Source: Rhodospirillales bacterium BBD 1991-14
Lineage (GTDB): Bacteria; Pseudomonadota; Alphaproteobacteria; Kiloniellales; Kiloniellaceae
Assembly (NCBI GenBank): GCA_001657395.1
Contig: LYSY01000013.1
Coordinates: 1-62,948, forward strand
Reading direction: 5' to 3'
DNA: 62,948 nt
The notes below the pieces were generated by a model. That model saw nothing but the letters and a program-made list of their open reading frames with translations, was not told where the DNA came from and searched no databases. Shown here one piece after another: positions 49,653-57,876 of the stretch (position 1 is the first letter of the stretch; the number at the start of each line of letters is the position of its first letter). The position numbers and the translations under genes were made by a program.

Positions 49653-50612
49653 GTGTCTCTGACGGCGGAACAACTGCGGCGGTTCGGGGAAGACGGCTTC
49701 CTCGTCGTCGAAAACGTGCTCGACAGAACGCGGACGCTCGATCCCCTGATTGCCGAGTACGAAGCTGTGCTGGACCGGCTCTGGCAGGGCTGGGTGCGTG
49801 CCGGTGCGCTGGAGCCCGGAGATGCCGGCGGCGGATTTGAGGAACGCATCGTCAAGGCTTACACGGCCGGGCTGGAGTACTTCCAGCCGATGGACATCTC
49901 CCTCCCGCCGGGCAGCATCACCGAGGAGACGCCCTTTCACGCCGGCCCGGCGGTCTTTGCCATGATGACCGACGACAGACTGTTGGATGTCGTCGAGGCG
50001 ATCATCGGGCCGGAGATCACCTCCAACCCCATTCAGCACGTGCGCATCAAGCCGCCCGCGGTCGACTTGCGGGACGACGAACTGCGTGCCCATATCGCCG
50101 CCACGGACTGGCACCAGGACCGCGCGGTGACCCTGGAGGAAGCTGACGACACGCGAATGGTGACAGCCTGGGTGGCGGTGAGCGATGCGACGGTGGAGAA
50201 CGGCTGTCTTCAGGTCATCCCCGGCAGCCACAGGGGCGCGATGATCCCGCACTGTCCGGAGGCCGGGCAGGTGGGCATTCCGGCCCGCATGATGGCCGGA
50301 CGCGAGGCGAGGCCGCTGCCGGTCGGGGCCGGCGGCGTGGTGCTCTTCCATCCCCTGACGATTCACGGCTCGCTGTCGAACCGATCGCAGTCCGTGCGCT
50401 GGAGCTTCGACATCCGCTACAACGTGACCGGCGAGCCGACCGGCCGCCCGATGTTTCCGTCTTTCGTCGCCCGCAGCGCCCGCGCGCCGGAAACGGTGCT
50501 GCGCGATCCGCATGCCTGGCGGCGGATGTGGGAAGCAGCGCGCAGCCGTCTGGCACAGCAGGAGACGACGACAATCCACAGATGGTCGCCCGATGCCGCT
50601 CACTGCGCATAA
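49653..50612 (+). CDS. Phytanoyl-CoA dioxygenase (PhyH) family protein
   Basis: GTG start, 4 bp after DUF3291. The 319-residue protein has the Fe(II)/2-oxoglutarate facial triad: H154 and D156 in TDWHQDRAV, and H238 in PLTIHGSLSNRS. An Arg shortly after (SVRWSFDIRYN) would bind 2-oxoglutarate. GCLQVIPGSHRG is the typical core strand. PhyH enzymes hydroxylate acyl-CoAs, phosphonates, ectoine or halogenated compounds; the substrate is not predictable here. A 13-bp direct repeat covers the stop codon. Confidence 0.9.
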   Translation: MSLTAEQLRRFGEDGFLVVENVLDRTRTLDPLIAEYEAVLDRLWQGWVRAGALEPGDAGGGFEERIVKAYTAGLEYFQPMDISLPPGSITEETPFHAGPAVFAMMTDDRLLDVVEAIIGPEITSNPIQHVRIKPPAVDLRDDELRAHIAATDWHQDRAVTLEEADDTRMVTAWVAVSDATVENGCLQVIPGSHRGAMIPHCPEAGQVGIPARMMAGREARPLPVGAGGVVLFHPLTIHGSLSNRSQSVRWSFDIRYNVTGEPTGRPMFPSFVARSARAPETVLRDPHAWRRMWEAARSRLAQQETTTIHRWSPDAAHCA

Positions 50613-50633
50613 CAAGGTCGCTGCGCATAACAA
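50603..50633. repeat. 13-bp direct repeat at the PhyH stop codon
   Basis: CTGCGCATAACAA occurs at 50603-50615 and again at 50621-50633. The first copy carries the last codons and TAA of the PhyH gene, so the second looks like a local duplication of the gene end. Confidence 0.85.
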
Positions 50634-50685
50634 ACAGCGCCGGCTTTGTTCGGCCTGCCGCACCGGATAGCCGACGGGACAAAAG

Positions 50686-51822
50686 ATGATTCTGAACGAA
50701 GAGCAGAGCCTGATCCGCGACACGGCGCGCGATTTCGCCCGTGAGCAGCTGGCGCCCCATGCGGCGGCCTGGGACCGCGAGTCGCGTTTTCCGAAAGACG
50801 CCGTGGCCGCGATGGGCGAACTCGGCTTCATGGGCATGCTGGTGCCGCCGGAGTGGGGGGGTGCCGGCGCCGACCACGTCTCCTATGCGCTGGCGTTGAT
50901 GGAGGTGGCTGCCGGCGACGGCTCCTGTTCCACCATCATGTCGGTCCACAACTCCGTCGGCTGCATGCCGATCCTCAAGTTCGGTTCGGCGGATCAGAAG
51001 GAACGCTTTCTGAAACCCATGGCGCAGGGCGCCGTGCTCGGCGCCTTTTGCCTGACCGAGCCGCAGGCCGGCTCCGACGCCGCGGCGATCAGGACCCGCG
51101 CCGAGCGTGACGGCAACCATTATGTGCTGAACGGCGTGAAGCAGTTCATCACCTCCGGCAAGAACGGCGACCTGGCCGTCGTCTTCGCCGTGACCGATCC
51201 CGATCAGGGCAAGCGTGGCATCAGCGCCTTTCTGGTGCCCACCGACACGCCCGGTTACAAGGTGGCATCCGTGGAGAAGAAGCTGGGGCAGAAGGCCTCC
51301 GACACCTGCCAGATCGTCTTCGAGGACTGCCGCCTGACACCTGACCTGCTGCTGGGCGAGGAAGGGGAGGGCTACAAGATCGCCCTGGCCAACCTGGAAG
51401 GCGGGCGCATCGGCATCGCCGCCCAGTCGGTCGGCATGGCGCGCGCGGCCTATGAGGCGGCGCTGGACTATGCCCGCGAAAGACGGTCATTCGGCAAACC
51501 GATCATGGAGCATCAGGCGGTCGCCTTTCGCCTGGCCGACATGGCGACCCAGATCCACGCGGCTGAATTGATGGTCCTGGAGGCCGCCGCCCTGCGCGAT
51601 GCCGGGCGTCCCTGCCTGAAGGAGGCGGCCATGGCCAAGCTGCAGGCCTCGGAGATGGCCGAAAAGGTCTGCTCCGATGCGCTGCAGATCCACGGCGGCT
51701 ACGGCTATCTTTCCGACTTCCCGGTGGAGCGCATCTATCGCGACGTGCGCGTCTGCCAGATCTACGAAGGCACCTCCGACATCCAGCGCCTGATCATCGC
51801 CCGCCAGATCGCGGCGGACTGA
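50686..51822 (+). CDS. Acyl-CoA dehydrogenase (short/branched-chain type)
   Basis: The 378-residue flavoprotein has [57 protein letters not shown] and [20 protein letters not shown], the common ACAD motifs. The catalytic base is Glu361 in [12 protein letters not shown], the position used by short- and medium-chain enzymes, unlike the upstream isovaleryl-type gene. It introduces the alpha-beta double bond in acyl-CoA and passes electrons to ETF. It is followed 42 bp later by the DsbA-fold gene. Confidence 0.92.
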   Translation: MILNEEQSLIRDTARDFAREQLAPHAAAWDRESRFPKDAVAAMGELGFMGMLVPPEWGGAGADHVSYALALMEVAAGDGSCSTIMSVHNSVGCMPILKFGSADQKERFLKPMAQGAVLGAFCLTEPQAGSDAAAIRTRAERDGNHYVLNGVKQFITSGKNGDLAVVFAVTDPDQGKRGISAFLVPTDTPGYKVASVEKKLGQKASDTCQIVFEDCRLTPDLLLGEEGEGYKIALANLEGGRIGIAAQSVGMARAAYEAALDYARERRSFGKPIMEHQAVAFRLADMATQIHAAELMVLEAAALRDAGRPCLKEAAMAKLQASEMAEKVCSDALQIHGGYGYLSDFPVERIYRDVRVCQIYEGTSDIQRLIIARQIAAD

Positions 51823-51864
51823 GGCCTTTGTCCGCCACCGGCGAGAAGGGAGAACACAAAGTCC

Positions 51865-52467
51865 ATGTCCGAACCCATTGAGTTCTATTTCGATTTTTCC
51901 AGCCCCTACGGATACCTGGCCGCCGAAACCATCGACTCCCTGGGCGAGCGCACCGGCCGCCGCGTCGACTGGCGGCCCTTTCTGCTTGGGGCTGTCTTTC
52001 AGGAGACCCGCGGCGAGCCGCTGCTGAACATCCCGATGAAGGGCGACTACGCGCGCCACGATCTCGAGCGCTCCGCCCGGCTGATCGGTGTTCCTTTTGT
52101 CATCCCGGGCAGCTTTCCCTTCATGTCGATTGCGGCGGCGCGCGCCTACTATTGGATGCTGGATCGCGACCGGGCCAAGGCGGTGGATCTGGCGAAGACC
52201 CTGTTCCGCGAAGCGTTCGGCCGGGGCAGGGACATCAATTCCGCGGCTGCGGTGACAGCGGTCTGCGCCCGCGCCGGCGTCGACGCGGAGGAACTGGCCG
52301 CGGCGCTCACCGACCCAGCGCTCAAGCAACGGGTACGCGAAGAAGTGGATGGGGCTATAGCCAAAGGTGTCTTTGGCTCACCCCTTATTATTGTTGACGG
52401 GGAAACCTTCTGGGGCCATGACCGTCTTGACCAAGTGGCGCTTTGGGTTGAGCGGGGCGGCTGGTAG
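51865..52467 (+). CDS. 2-hydroxychromene-2-carboxylate isomerase/DsbA-fold protein
   Basis: The 200-residue protein starts PIEFYFDFSSPYGYLAAETI, the kappa-GST/HCCA isomerase opening with Ser in place of the DsbA Cys motif. GVFGSPLIIVDGETFWGHDR near the end completes the fold. Family members are glutathione-dependent isomerases of naphthalene catabolism or general GSTs. The native substrate is unknown. It may be cotranscribed with the acyl-CoA dehydrogenase. Confidence 0.9.
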   Translation: MSEPIEFYFDFSSPYGYLAAETIDSLGERTGRRVDWRPFLLGAVFQETRGEPLLNIPMKGDYARHDLERSARLIGVPFVIPGSFPFMSIAAARAYYWMLDRDRAKAVDLAKTLFREAFGRGRDINSAAAVTAVCARAGVDAEELAAALTDPALKQRVREEVDGAIAKGVFGSPLIIVDGETFWGHDRLDQVALWVERGGW

Positions 52468-52620
52468 ATTGAGAGCCTTCGGGGAAGGCGCGGATCCGTT
52501 GTGCGACTGCGAAAGTGGCTCCACAGCGCGCGCCAGTTTTGCTAGACAGTCGCCTCTAGCTGGGCCTCTAGCCGTACAATCGCCTGCCGCCGCACCTTAC
52601 AGAAGGGTTTGCAGTGTTTC

Positions 52621-53514
52621 ATGAATGACGGGTCTTCGGACAGGTCTGACAAGGACGGCCAGACTCTTGCCGTTCTCTTCGCCGATATCGACGGCAGCAC
52701 CAAGCTGTACGAGGTTTACGGCGATGAAACCGCACATCGCCTGACTGCGGAGTGTCTGACCATACTCGATGCCCAGGCCGGCATTGCGGGCGGGCGCGTG
52801 GTGAAGACCTCCGGTGATGGCGTCATGTGCGTCTTCGCAACCCCCGACGAAGCCTTTCGCGCCGCCACGCTGATGCGCGATGCCCACAAGCACGGACAGG
52901 TCTCGATTCATGCCGGCTTCCATTTCGGTCCGGTCATCGAGGACTCCGGCGACTTCTATGGCGACACGGTCAACGTGGCCGCCCGCGTGACCGATCTCGC
53001 CAAGGCCGGAGAGATCCTGGTGACCGAAGATACCGTGGTCCGTCTCTCCCCGCCGTTCCGCAGTTCCACCCGTTGGATCGACAAGGCCGCCATGAAGGGC
53101 AAGAAGGAGCCTGTGGCGATCTACGAAGTGGTGACCGAAGACGAAAACGCCACGGTGATCCGCGGACCGCTGCTGGCCGCGGAAGGCGACAAACTGCGGC
53201 TCGATCTCGCCTACCGCGGTGAGACCTTCAGCCTGGAGGAGCCCATGGCGGAGTTCGTCGTCGGGCGCCAGGATACCTGCGACCTGACGGTCGACAGCTC
53301 CTACGCCTCGCGCCGCCACGCCACGATCCAGGCCGTGCGCGGCAAGGTGTTCCTGAAGGATCACAGCACCAACGGCACCTATGTGCGCAGCGAGAACGGC
53401 GACATTGCCTATGTGAAGCGTGAGATGGTGCAGCTCGTTGGGCGCGGAGGCATCTTCCTGGGGCGGGAGCCGGACCTCGCCGGCGACGATGAGATCCGCT
53501 TCAACCTGCCTTGA
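52621..53514 (+). CDS. Class III adenylate/guanylate cyclase fused to an FHA domain
   Basis: ATG 52621 gives 297 residues. The cyclase domain (about 12-170) has metal Asp22 in LFADIDGSTKLYEVYG and Asp66 in VKTSGDGVMCVF, with Asp115, Asn118 and Arg122 in GDTVNVAARV for substrate and transition state. It therefore looks active. A C-terminal FHA domain (about 195-290) has Gly215-Arg216, Ser230, Arg231/His233 and Asn251-Gly252, the phosphothreonine-binding set. Soluble, no membrane segment. The PP2C and kinase genes downstream suggest that the FHA reads kinase products and that cAMP output follows (inference). Confidence 0.92.
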   Translation: MNDGSSDRSDKDGQTLAVLFADIDGSTKLYEVYGDETAHRLTAECLTILDAQAGIAGGRVVKTSGDGVMCVFATPDEAFRAATLMRDAHKHGQVSIHAGFHFGPVIEDSGDFYGDTVNVAARVTDLAKAGEILVTEDTVVRLSPPFRSSTRWIDKAAMKGKKEPVAIYEVVTEDENATVIRGPLLAAEGDKLRLDLAYRGETFSLEEPMAEFVVGRQDTCDLTVDSSYASRRHATIQAVRGKVFLKDHSTNGTYVRSENGDIAYVKREMVQLVGRGGIFLGREPDLAGDDEIRFNLP

Positions 53515-53774
53515 TCCCTTCGTATCCGGCCTGTCTCGACTCCGGCGTGAAGCCTTTTCCGCAGACGATGGCGGCCCGCCGCCGAGCGGCGGCTTTACCG
53601 CGACAAGTGGCTGTTCCATAATCGCTTTGGGAGAGACAGGGGGGTGGAACTTGTCACTGCGGGCGCTGCCGTTGAGCGAGACCGGCCGGTCTGGTGCCTT
53701 TGTGCCGCCGGGCCGCGGGCCCCGGCTTTGCGTGCCGGGAAACGCGACGGACCGCTTGGACAGGCCATGGGACG

Positions 53775-54569
53775 ATGTCTCAAGACAGTAGAACTGGCGA
53801 AATGATGGAGTCTGAGGTCAGCGGGACGGTGGCGGCGACTCTGGGGCACCAGAGCGATGTGGGCCGCGTCCGCCGCCACAATGAAGACAGTTACGCCCTG
53901 CGGGAAGACCTGGGTCTCTGGGTGGTTGCCGACGGCATGGGCGGTGCCGCCGCGGGCGACAAGGCCAGTTCGATCGTCGTCGATGTCGTGGCGCGCTCCG
54001 TCGAGCGCGGCTCTGCCTTGGAAGACGCCATGGCCGAGGCCAACCGCTCGATCCTGGAGGCGGTCGAGGCGGGTGAGGGCAAACGGGGTATGGGCTCGAC
54101 AGTGGTGGCGGCGCGGATTTCCGGCAGCGAGTACTGCGTCGTATGGGTTGGCGACGCCAGGGCCTATCTTTGGGGCGAAGGTCTGCAGCGGCTGTCGCAC
54201 GATCATTCGCGGGTCCAGGAACTGGTCGACGCCGGCCTCATCACGGAGCAGGAAGCGCGCAGTCATCCGCACCGCAGCGTGATCACGAGGGTGCTGGGCG
54301 GACCGGACGGCACTGCCGCGGCGCCCGACCAGGTGACCGGCTCGCTGCGTCCGGGCGAGAGCATTCTGCTGTGCAGCGACGGACTGACCTCGGAAGTGGA
54401 TGACCACGACATAGCCCGGGTGCTGTCGCGTGAACTGGCGGACGGCAAGTCCGCTGAAGCCGCCGGGCAGCGCGCTGTGGACCGCCTGGTGGCCATGGCC
54501 TTGGATCATGGCGGGAACGACAACGTCACGGTGGTGCTGATCGGTGTGCCCGCGGGGGCCGCGGCATGA
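53775..54569 (+). CDS. PP2C-type protein Ser/Thr phosphatase
   Basis: ATG 53775 gives 264 residues; ATG 53802 is an alternative. The PPM metal-binding motifs are all seen: RRHNEDSYAL, VVADGMGGAAAGDKAS, SILLCSDGLTSEVDD and GGNDNVTVVLIG. It is soluble and should remove phosphate from Thr or Ser on the neighbouring kinase and its substrates. The 260-bp spacer before it holds a short GC hairpin (53578-53593) but no gene. It is followed 76 bp later by the kinase. Confidence 0.93.
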   Translation: MSQDSRTGEMMESEVSGTVAATLGHQSDVGRVRRHNEDSYALREDLGLWVVADGMGGAAAGDKASSIVVDVVARSVERGSALEDAMAEANRSILEAVEAGEGKRGMGSTVVAARISGSEYCVVWVGDARAYLWGEGLQRLSHDHSRVQELVDAGLITEQEARSHPHRSVITRVLGGPDGTAAAPDQVTGSLRPGESILLCSDGLTSEVDDHDIARVLSRELADGKSAEAAGQRAVDRLVAMALDHGGNDNVTVVLIGVPAGAAA

Positions 54570-54645
54570 GGTGTTTTGGGTTGAGAGCCTTGGGGTGGAA
54601 AGATATGTCCGGCGGTAGATCAGCCTGGTCAAGAGGACGGTGCCG

Positions 54646-57639
54646 ATGAGCGACGATCCACGGGGTGGCGGATCGCAGGGCGGCGGATCGCAGGGCGGCG
54701 GATCCCTGGGTGGAGGATCCGCGGGGCGCGGCGATTCCGGCATGTCCGGTATCTTCGACGTCGGCACCCTGATCAGCTACACCTATCGGGTTGAGGCTCT
54801 GCTGGCGCGCGGCGGCATGGGCGAGGTGTATCGCACCACGCACACGGAGATCGGCACCCAGCACGCGATCAAGATCGTGCGGCCGGATCTGGCCAACAAC
54901 GAGAAGATCATGGAGCTCTTCCGGCGCGAGGCGTCGGTTCTGCGCACCGTGCGCGATGATGCCATCGTCGGTTACGACGGCGTGCTGCGCGACGAAGAAG
55001 GCCGGGTCTACCTGGTCATGGAATTCGTCGACGGCCCCTCGCTCACCGAATACCTGAATGACCGGATCCTGTCGCCGGAGGAAGTGCGCGCGCTTCGCGA
55101 CAGGTTGGCCCACGGCCTGGCGGCGGCTCACGACAAGGGCGTCATTCATCGCGACATGTCGCCGGACAACATCATCCTCGGCCAAGGCAAGCTCTCTCAG
55201 GCCAAGATCATCGACTTCGGCATCGCCAAGCTGGCGGATTCCTCGGCAACCACGATCATCGGCGACGATTTTGCCGGCCGCTATGCCTATGCCTCGCCGG
55301 AGCAGATCGGTCTCTACGGCGGCCAGGTCGACGCCCGCTCCGACATCTACAGCCTGGGTCTGGTGCTGGCGACCGCGGGCACCGGGCGGGCGCTGAACAT
55401 GGGCGAGATCAACGAGTCCCTGGTCTCGGTGATCGAGGCGCGCAAGCAGATACCGGACTTCACGTCGGTTCCGGAAATCCTGCGCAACGAACTGGGCGCG
55501 ATGCTGCAGCCGGATCCGGCCGACCGGCCGCTGAGCATGCGCGACGTCATCGGCCTGGAGAAGCACCTGGCAGCCCAGGAGGCTGCCGAAGATGCCGCCG
55601 CGACTCCCGCCGCACCGCCGCAACCTTCGGCGGCACCGCTGGCCGCCGAGCCGCCTGTGCGCTCCGCCTCCACAGCTTCCGGGCGCCCTTGGCTTTGGCC
55701 GGCGCTGGCGACCGGCGTCGTTCTGGCGGCCGGCGGCGGTTACTTCGCCTGGCAGTCGACGCAACAGCCGGACCAGCGGCCGGTTACGGCCGAGATCGAC
55801 AGCGTTGCGCCGGCGGCGGGTGAAGATGGTGCCGAAGCTGTGGCCGACGCTCCGCCAAGCCCACAGGCGCCGGAGCAGGCTGCGCAGGCCCCTGAGACCG
55901 CACAGGCCCCTGAGACCGCACAGGCCCCTGAGGCCGCACAGGCCCAGGAGACTACACAGGCCCAGGAGACCGGACAGCCGCCGGAGACTGCGCCCACGCC
56001 GGAGAGCGCCGCTGAAACTACGCCCGAGGCTGTGGAGGAGGCGCCGGCTGCCCAGACCGAAGAGCCGGCCGCACCCGCCGTGGCTGTGAGCGAACCCGTC
56101 CCTGCGCCGGCCCCCGCTGCGGAAGTTCCTGAGGAAGTTGCTGCGGAAGGTAGGGAGGCCGAACCGGCGGTGGAGGCGGAGCCGGCTGTCCCGGAAGACG
56201 ATCCTTCGGAGATCGCAGCGGCCCCGGCTGGCGACAGCGCGGCTGACGAGAGCCCGGCAGACGAGAGTCCGCCTGAGCAGAGTCCGCCTGAGCAGAGTCC
56301 GGTGGAGGAGGCCTCTGGGCCCGCCGCGCAAACACCGCTGCCGGCGGGTGCCGCGGACCCTGCTGAAGAGGCTGCGGGTGTGTCCGAAGCCGAAACGGCC
56401 GAGGCCGCCGCTGAGGCGCCGGATACGGCAGCACCTGAGCCAGCAGCACCTGAGCCGACCGCCGCTGACGCTCAGGACCCTGCCGAGCGTACGCCTGCCG
56501 CGGAGCCTGCTGCTGACGCCCAGACGGCGCGCGATGGCGCAGATGCCCCGGAAGAACCGGCCCAGGCGGCGGTGGAGACTGCGCCCTCACCGGAAGCGTC
56601 CTCAACTGTGGAAGCCGCTTCCGAAGCCGCGTCTGATGCAACCGTCTCAGCCGATGGAGGGGACGGGGTTTCAACCGCCGGAGACTCGCCGGCTGACCAG
56701 GTGGCGGCACTGCCCGAACCCGATGCGCAGGAGGCCGATATCCCGGAGGCCGCGCCGGAGCCCACGGAGCCGGAACCCTCGGCCGTGGAGCTGCGCCAAC
56801 TCGCCCTGCAGGCGGCCGAAGCGGAGCTGAGTCGGGACGAGAAGCGCGAGATCCAGCGCGATCTCCAGGCTCTGGGCCACTACCGGGGCGGCATCGACGG
56901 CAGCTTCGGGCCGGGCACCCGTGCCGGGATCGAACGCTATCAGCAGGTCGCGGGCCTTGACGTCACCGGTTACCTGACCGACGCGGAACGCCAGGACTTG
57001 GCCGATGAGGCCGCAGGTCCGCGTGCCGAGGCCGAGCGGCTGGCTGCCGAACGGGCGGCTGCGGAGGCGGAGGCGCGCGCGGCTGAGGAGCAGCGCTTGG
57101 CAGCGGAGCGCCAGGCGGCCCAGGCCGCAGCGGCGCGGGCCCGTGCGGTCGCGCAGGAGCGGACTCCTGCCGCGCCGGCCGCCGAGCAGCAGGCATCGCT
57201 TCCCGGGGAGAGTGAACTCGACCGCTTGCGGCGCATTGCCGAGGGTGGCGATCCGCTGGCCCAGGCAAGCCTTGGCCTGCGCTACTACCGGGGCCAGGGC
57301 GTGCGCCGCGACCTCGAGGAGGCGGTGCGCTGGACCGAGATGGCCGCACAACAGGGCGAGGCGCGGGCCCAGTCGAACCTCGGCTTCTACTACATGAACG
57401 GTGAAGGGGTGCAGCGCGATCCGGCCCAGGCCGCCCGGTGGTGGCGGGAGGCGGCGGCGCAGGGGCTGCAGCAGGCCCAATTCAATCTCGGCCTGCTCTA
57501 CGAAACCGGGCGGGGCGTTACGGCCGATCCGCAGGAGGCGGCAAAGTGGTATCGCCTGGCCATCGCACAGGGGGACCGTCAGGCCAAGAGCAGGCTCGAC
57601 AACCTGGTACGCCGCGGTCTGGTGAGTCCGGAGAACTGA
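54646..57639 (+). CDS. Membrane Ser/Thr protein kinase with peptidoglycan-binding and Sel1-repeat region
   Basis: ATG 54646, 9 bases after AAGAGG, gives 997 residues. After a Gly/Ser-rich start the cytoplasmic kinase (about 45-290) has GGMGEVY, Lys76, HRDMSPDN with Asp170, IDFGIAK with Asp190 and ASPEQ. A single transmembrane helix is at about 349-370. The outer part is a long Pro/Glu/Ala-rich linker with tandem 6-residue repeats (to about 720). A PG_binding_1-like domain (729-786, LQALGHYRGGIDGSFGPGTR), a coiled coil (787-850) and three Sel1 repeats (859-997) follow. It could sense the cell wall and phosphorylate cytoplasmic targets; the partner phosphatase and FHA cyclase are upstream. Confidence 0.9.
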   Translation: MSDDPRGGGSQGGGSQGGGSLGGGSAGRGDSGMSGIFDVGTLISYTYRVEALLARGGMGEVYRTTHTEIGTQHAIKIVRPDLANNEKIMELFRREASVLRTVRDDAIVGYDGVLRDEEGRVYLVMEFVDGPSLTEYLNDRILSPEEVRALRDRLAHGLAAAHDKGVIHRDMSPDNIILGQGKLSQAKIIDFGIAKLADSSATTIIGDDFAGRYAYASPEQIGLYGGQVDARSDIYSLGLVLATAGTGRALNMGEINESLVSVIEARKQIPDFTSVPEILRNELGAMLQPDPADRPLSMRDVIGLEKHLAAQEAAEDAAATPAAPPQPSAAPLAAEPPVRSASTASGRPWLWPALATGVVLAAGGGYFAWQSTQQPDQRPVTAEIDSVAPAAGEDGAEAVADAPPSPQAPEQAAQAPETAQAPETAQAPEAAQAQETTQAQETGQPPETAPTPESAAETTPEAVEEAPAAQTEEPAAPAVAVSEPVPAPAPAAEVPEEVAAEGREAEPAVEAEPAVPEDDPSEIAAAPAGDSAADESPADESPPEQSPPEQSPVEEASGPAAQTPLPAGAADPAEEAAGVSEAETAEAAAEAPDTAAPEPAAPEPTAADAQDPAERTPAAEPAADAQTARDGADAPEEPAQAAVETAPSPEASSTVEAASEAASDATVSADGGDGVSTAGDSPADQVAALPEPDAQEADIPEAAPEPTEPEPSAVELRQLALQAAEAELSRDEKREIQRDLQALGHYRGGIDGSFGPGTRAGIERYQQVAGLDVTGYLTDAERQDLADEAAGPRAEAERLAAERAAAEAEARAAEEQRLAAERQAAQAAAARARAVAQERTPAAPAAEQQASLPGESELDRLRRIAEGGDPLAQASLGLRYYRGQGVRRDLEEAVRWTEMAAQQGEARAQSNLGFYYMNGEGVQRDPAQAARWWREAAAQGLQQAQFNLGLLYETGRGVTADPQEAAKWYRLAIAQGDRQAKSRLDNLVRRGLVSPEN
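55885..55974 (+). repeat. Five 18-bp tandem repeats inside the kinase gene
   Basis: Five 18-bp units of the form CAGGCCCCTGAGACCGCA, the first two identical and the later three diverged, encode repeated QAPETA-like hexapeptides in the extracytoplasmic linker. Unit length is a multiple of three, so copy-number change would alter linker length and keep the frame. Confidence 0.85.
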
Positions 57640-57754
57640 AATTATCGCATAAGTTGCTGTTTAAGCAGAAACTAAACGCGAGGCGAGAGGTTGCCCGACC
57701 TGTTACCCCGGTTTTGCAAATCCATGGTAATTCAATCTCTTGCGAGAGCTTTGC

Positions 57755-57783
57755 TTGCACCTTTCTGAGAATCTGGCTATACC
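57755..57783 (+). promoter_or_regulatory. Possible promoter of the OmpA-family gene
   Basis: TTGCAC (57755-57760) and TATACC (57778-57783) with a 17-bp spacer lie 94 bp before the ATG. The match to sigma-70 consensus is partial. The 237-bp space 57640-57876 holds no gene. Confidence 0.35.
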
Positions 57784-57876
57784 GCTAGCCGATGTGTTAA
57801 TCATGTATTCTGTCAGGCATTCTGCATTTCTCGCCGAAGGCCTCATGCAGGGGATTTATCAAAGGGGAAAGCCGAT

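Noticed and set aside
54526-56331. 601-residue minus-strand frame opposite the kinase gene
   Set aside because: The translation is mostly Leu/Arg/Gly repeats mirroring the Pro/Glu/Ala linker; no start context or family.
52621-57639. Type VI secretion threonine-phosphorylation module
   Set aside because: Kinase, PP2C and FHA are present, but no Tss gene is visible on either side, and the kinase carries a wall-binding half.
57661-57675. CtrA-like site TTAA-N7-CTAA before the OmpA gene
   Set aside because: Also one mismatch, so not distinguishable from chance.
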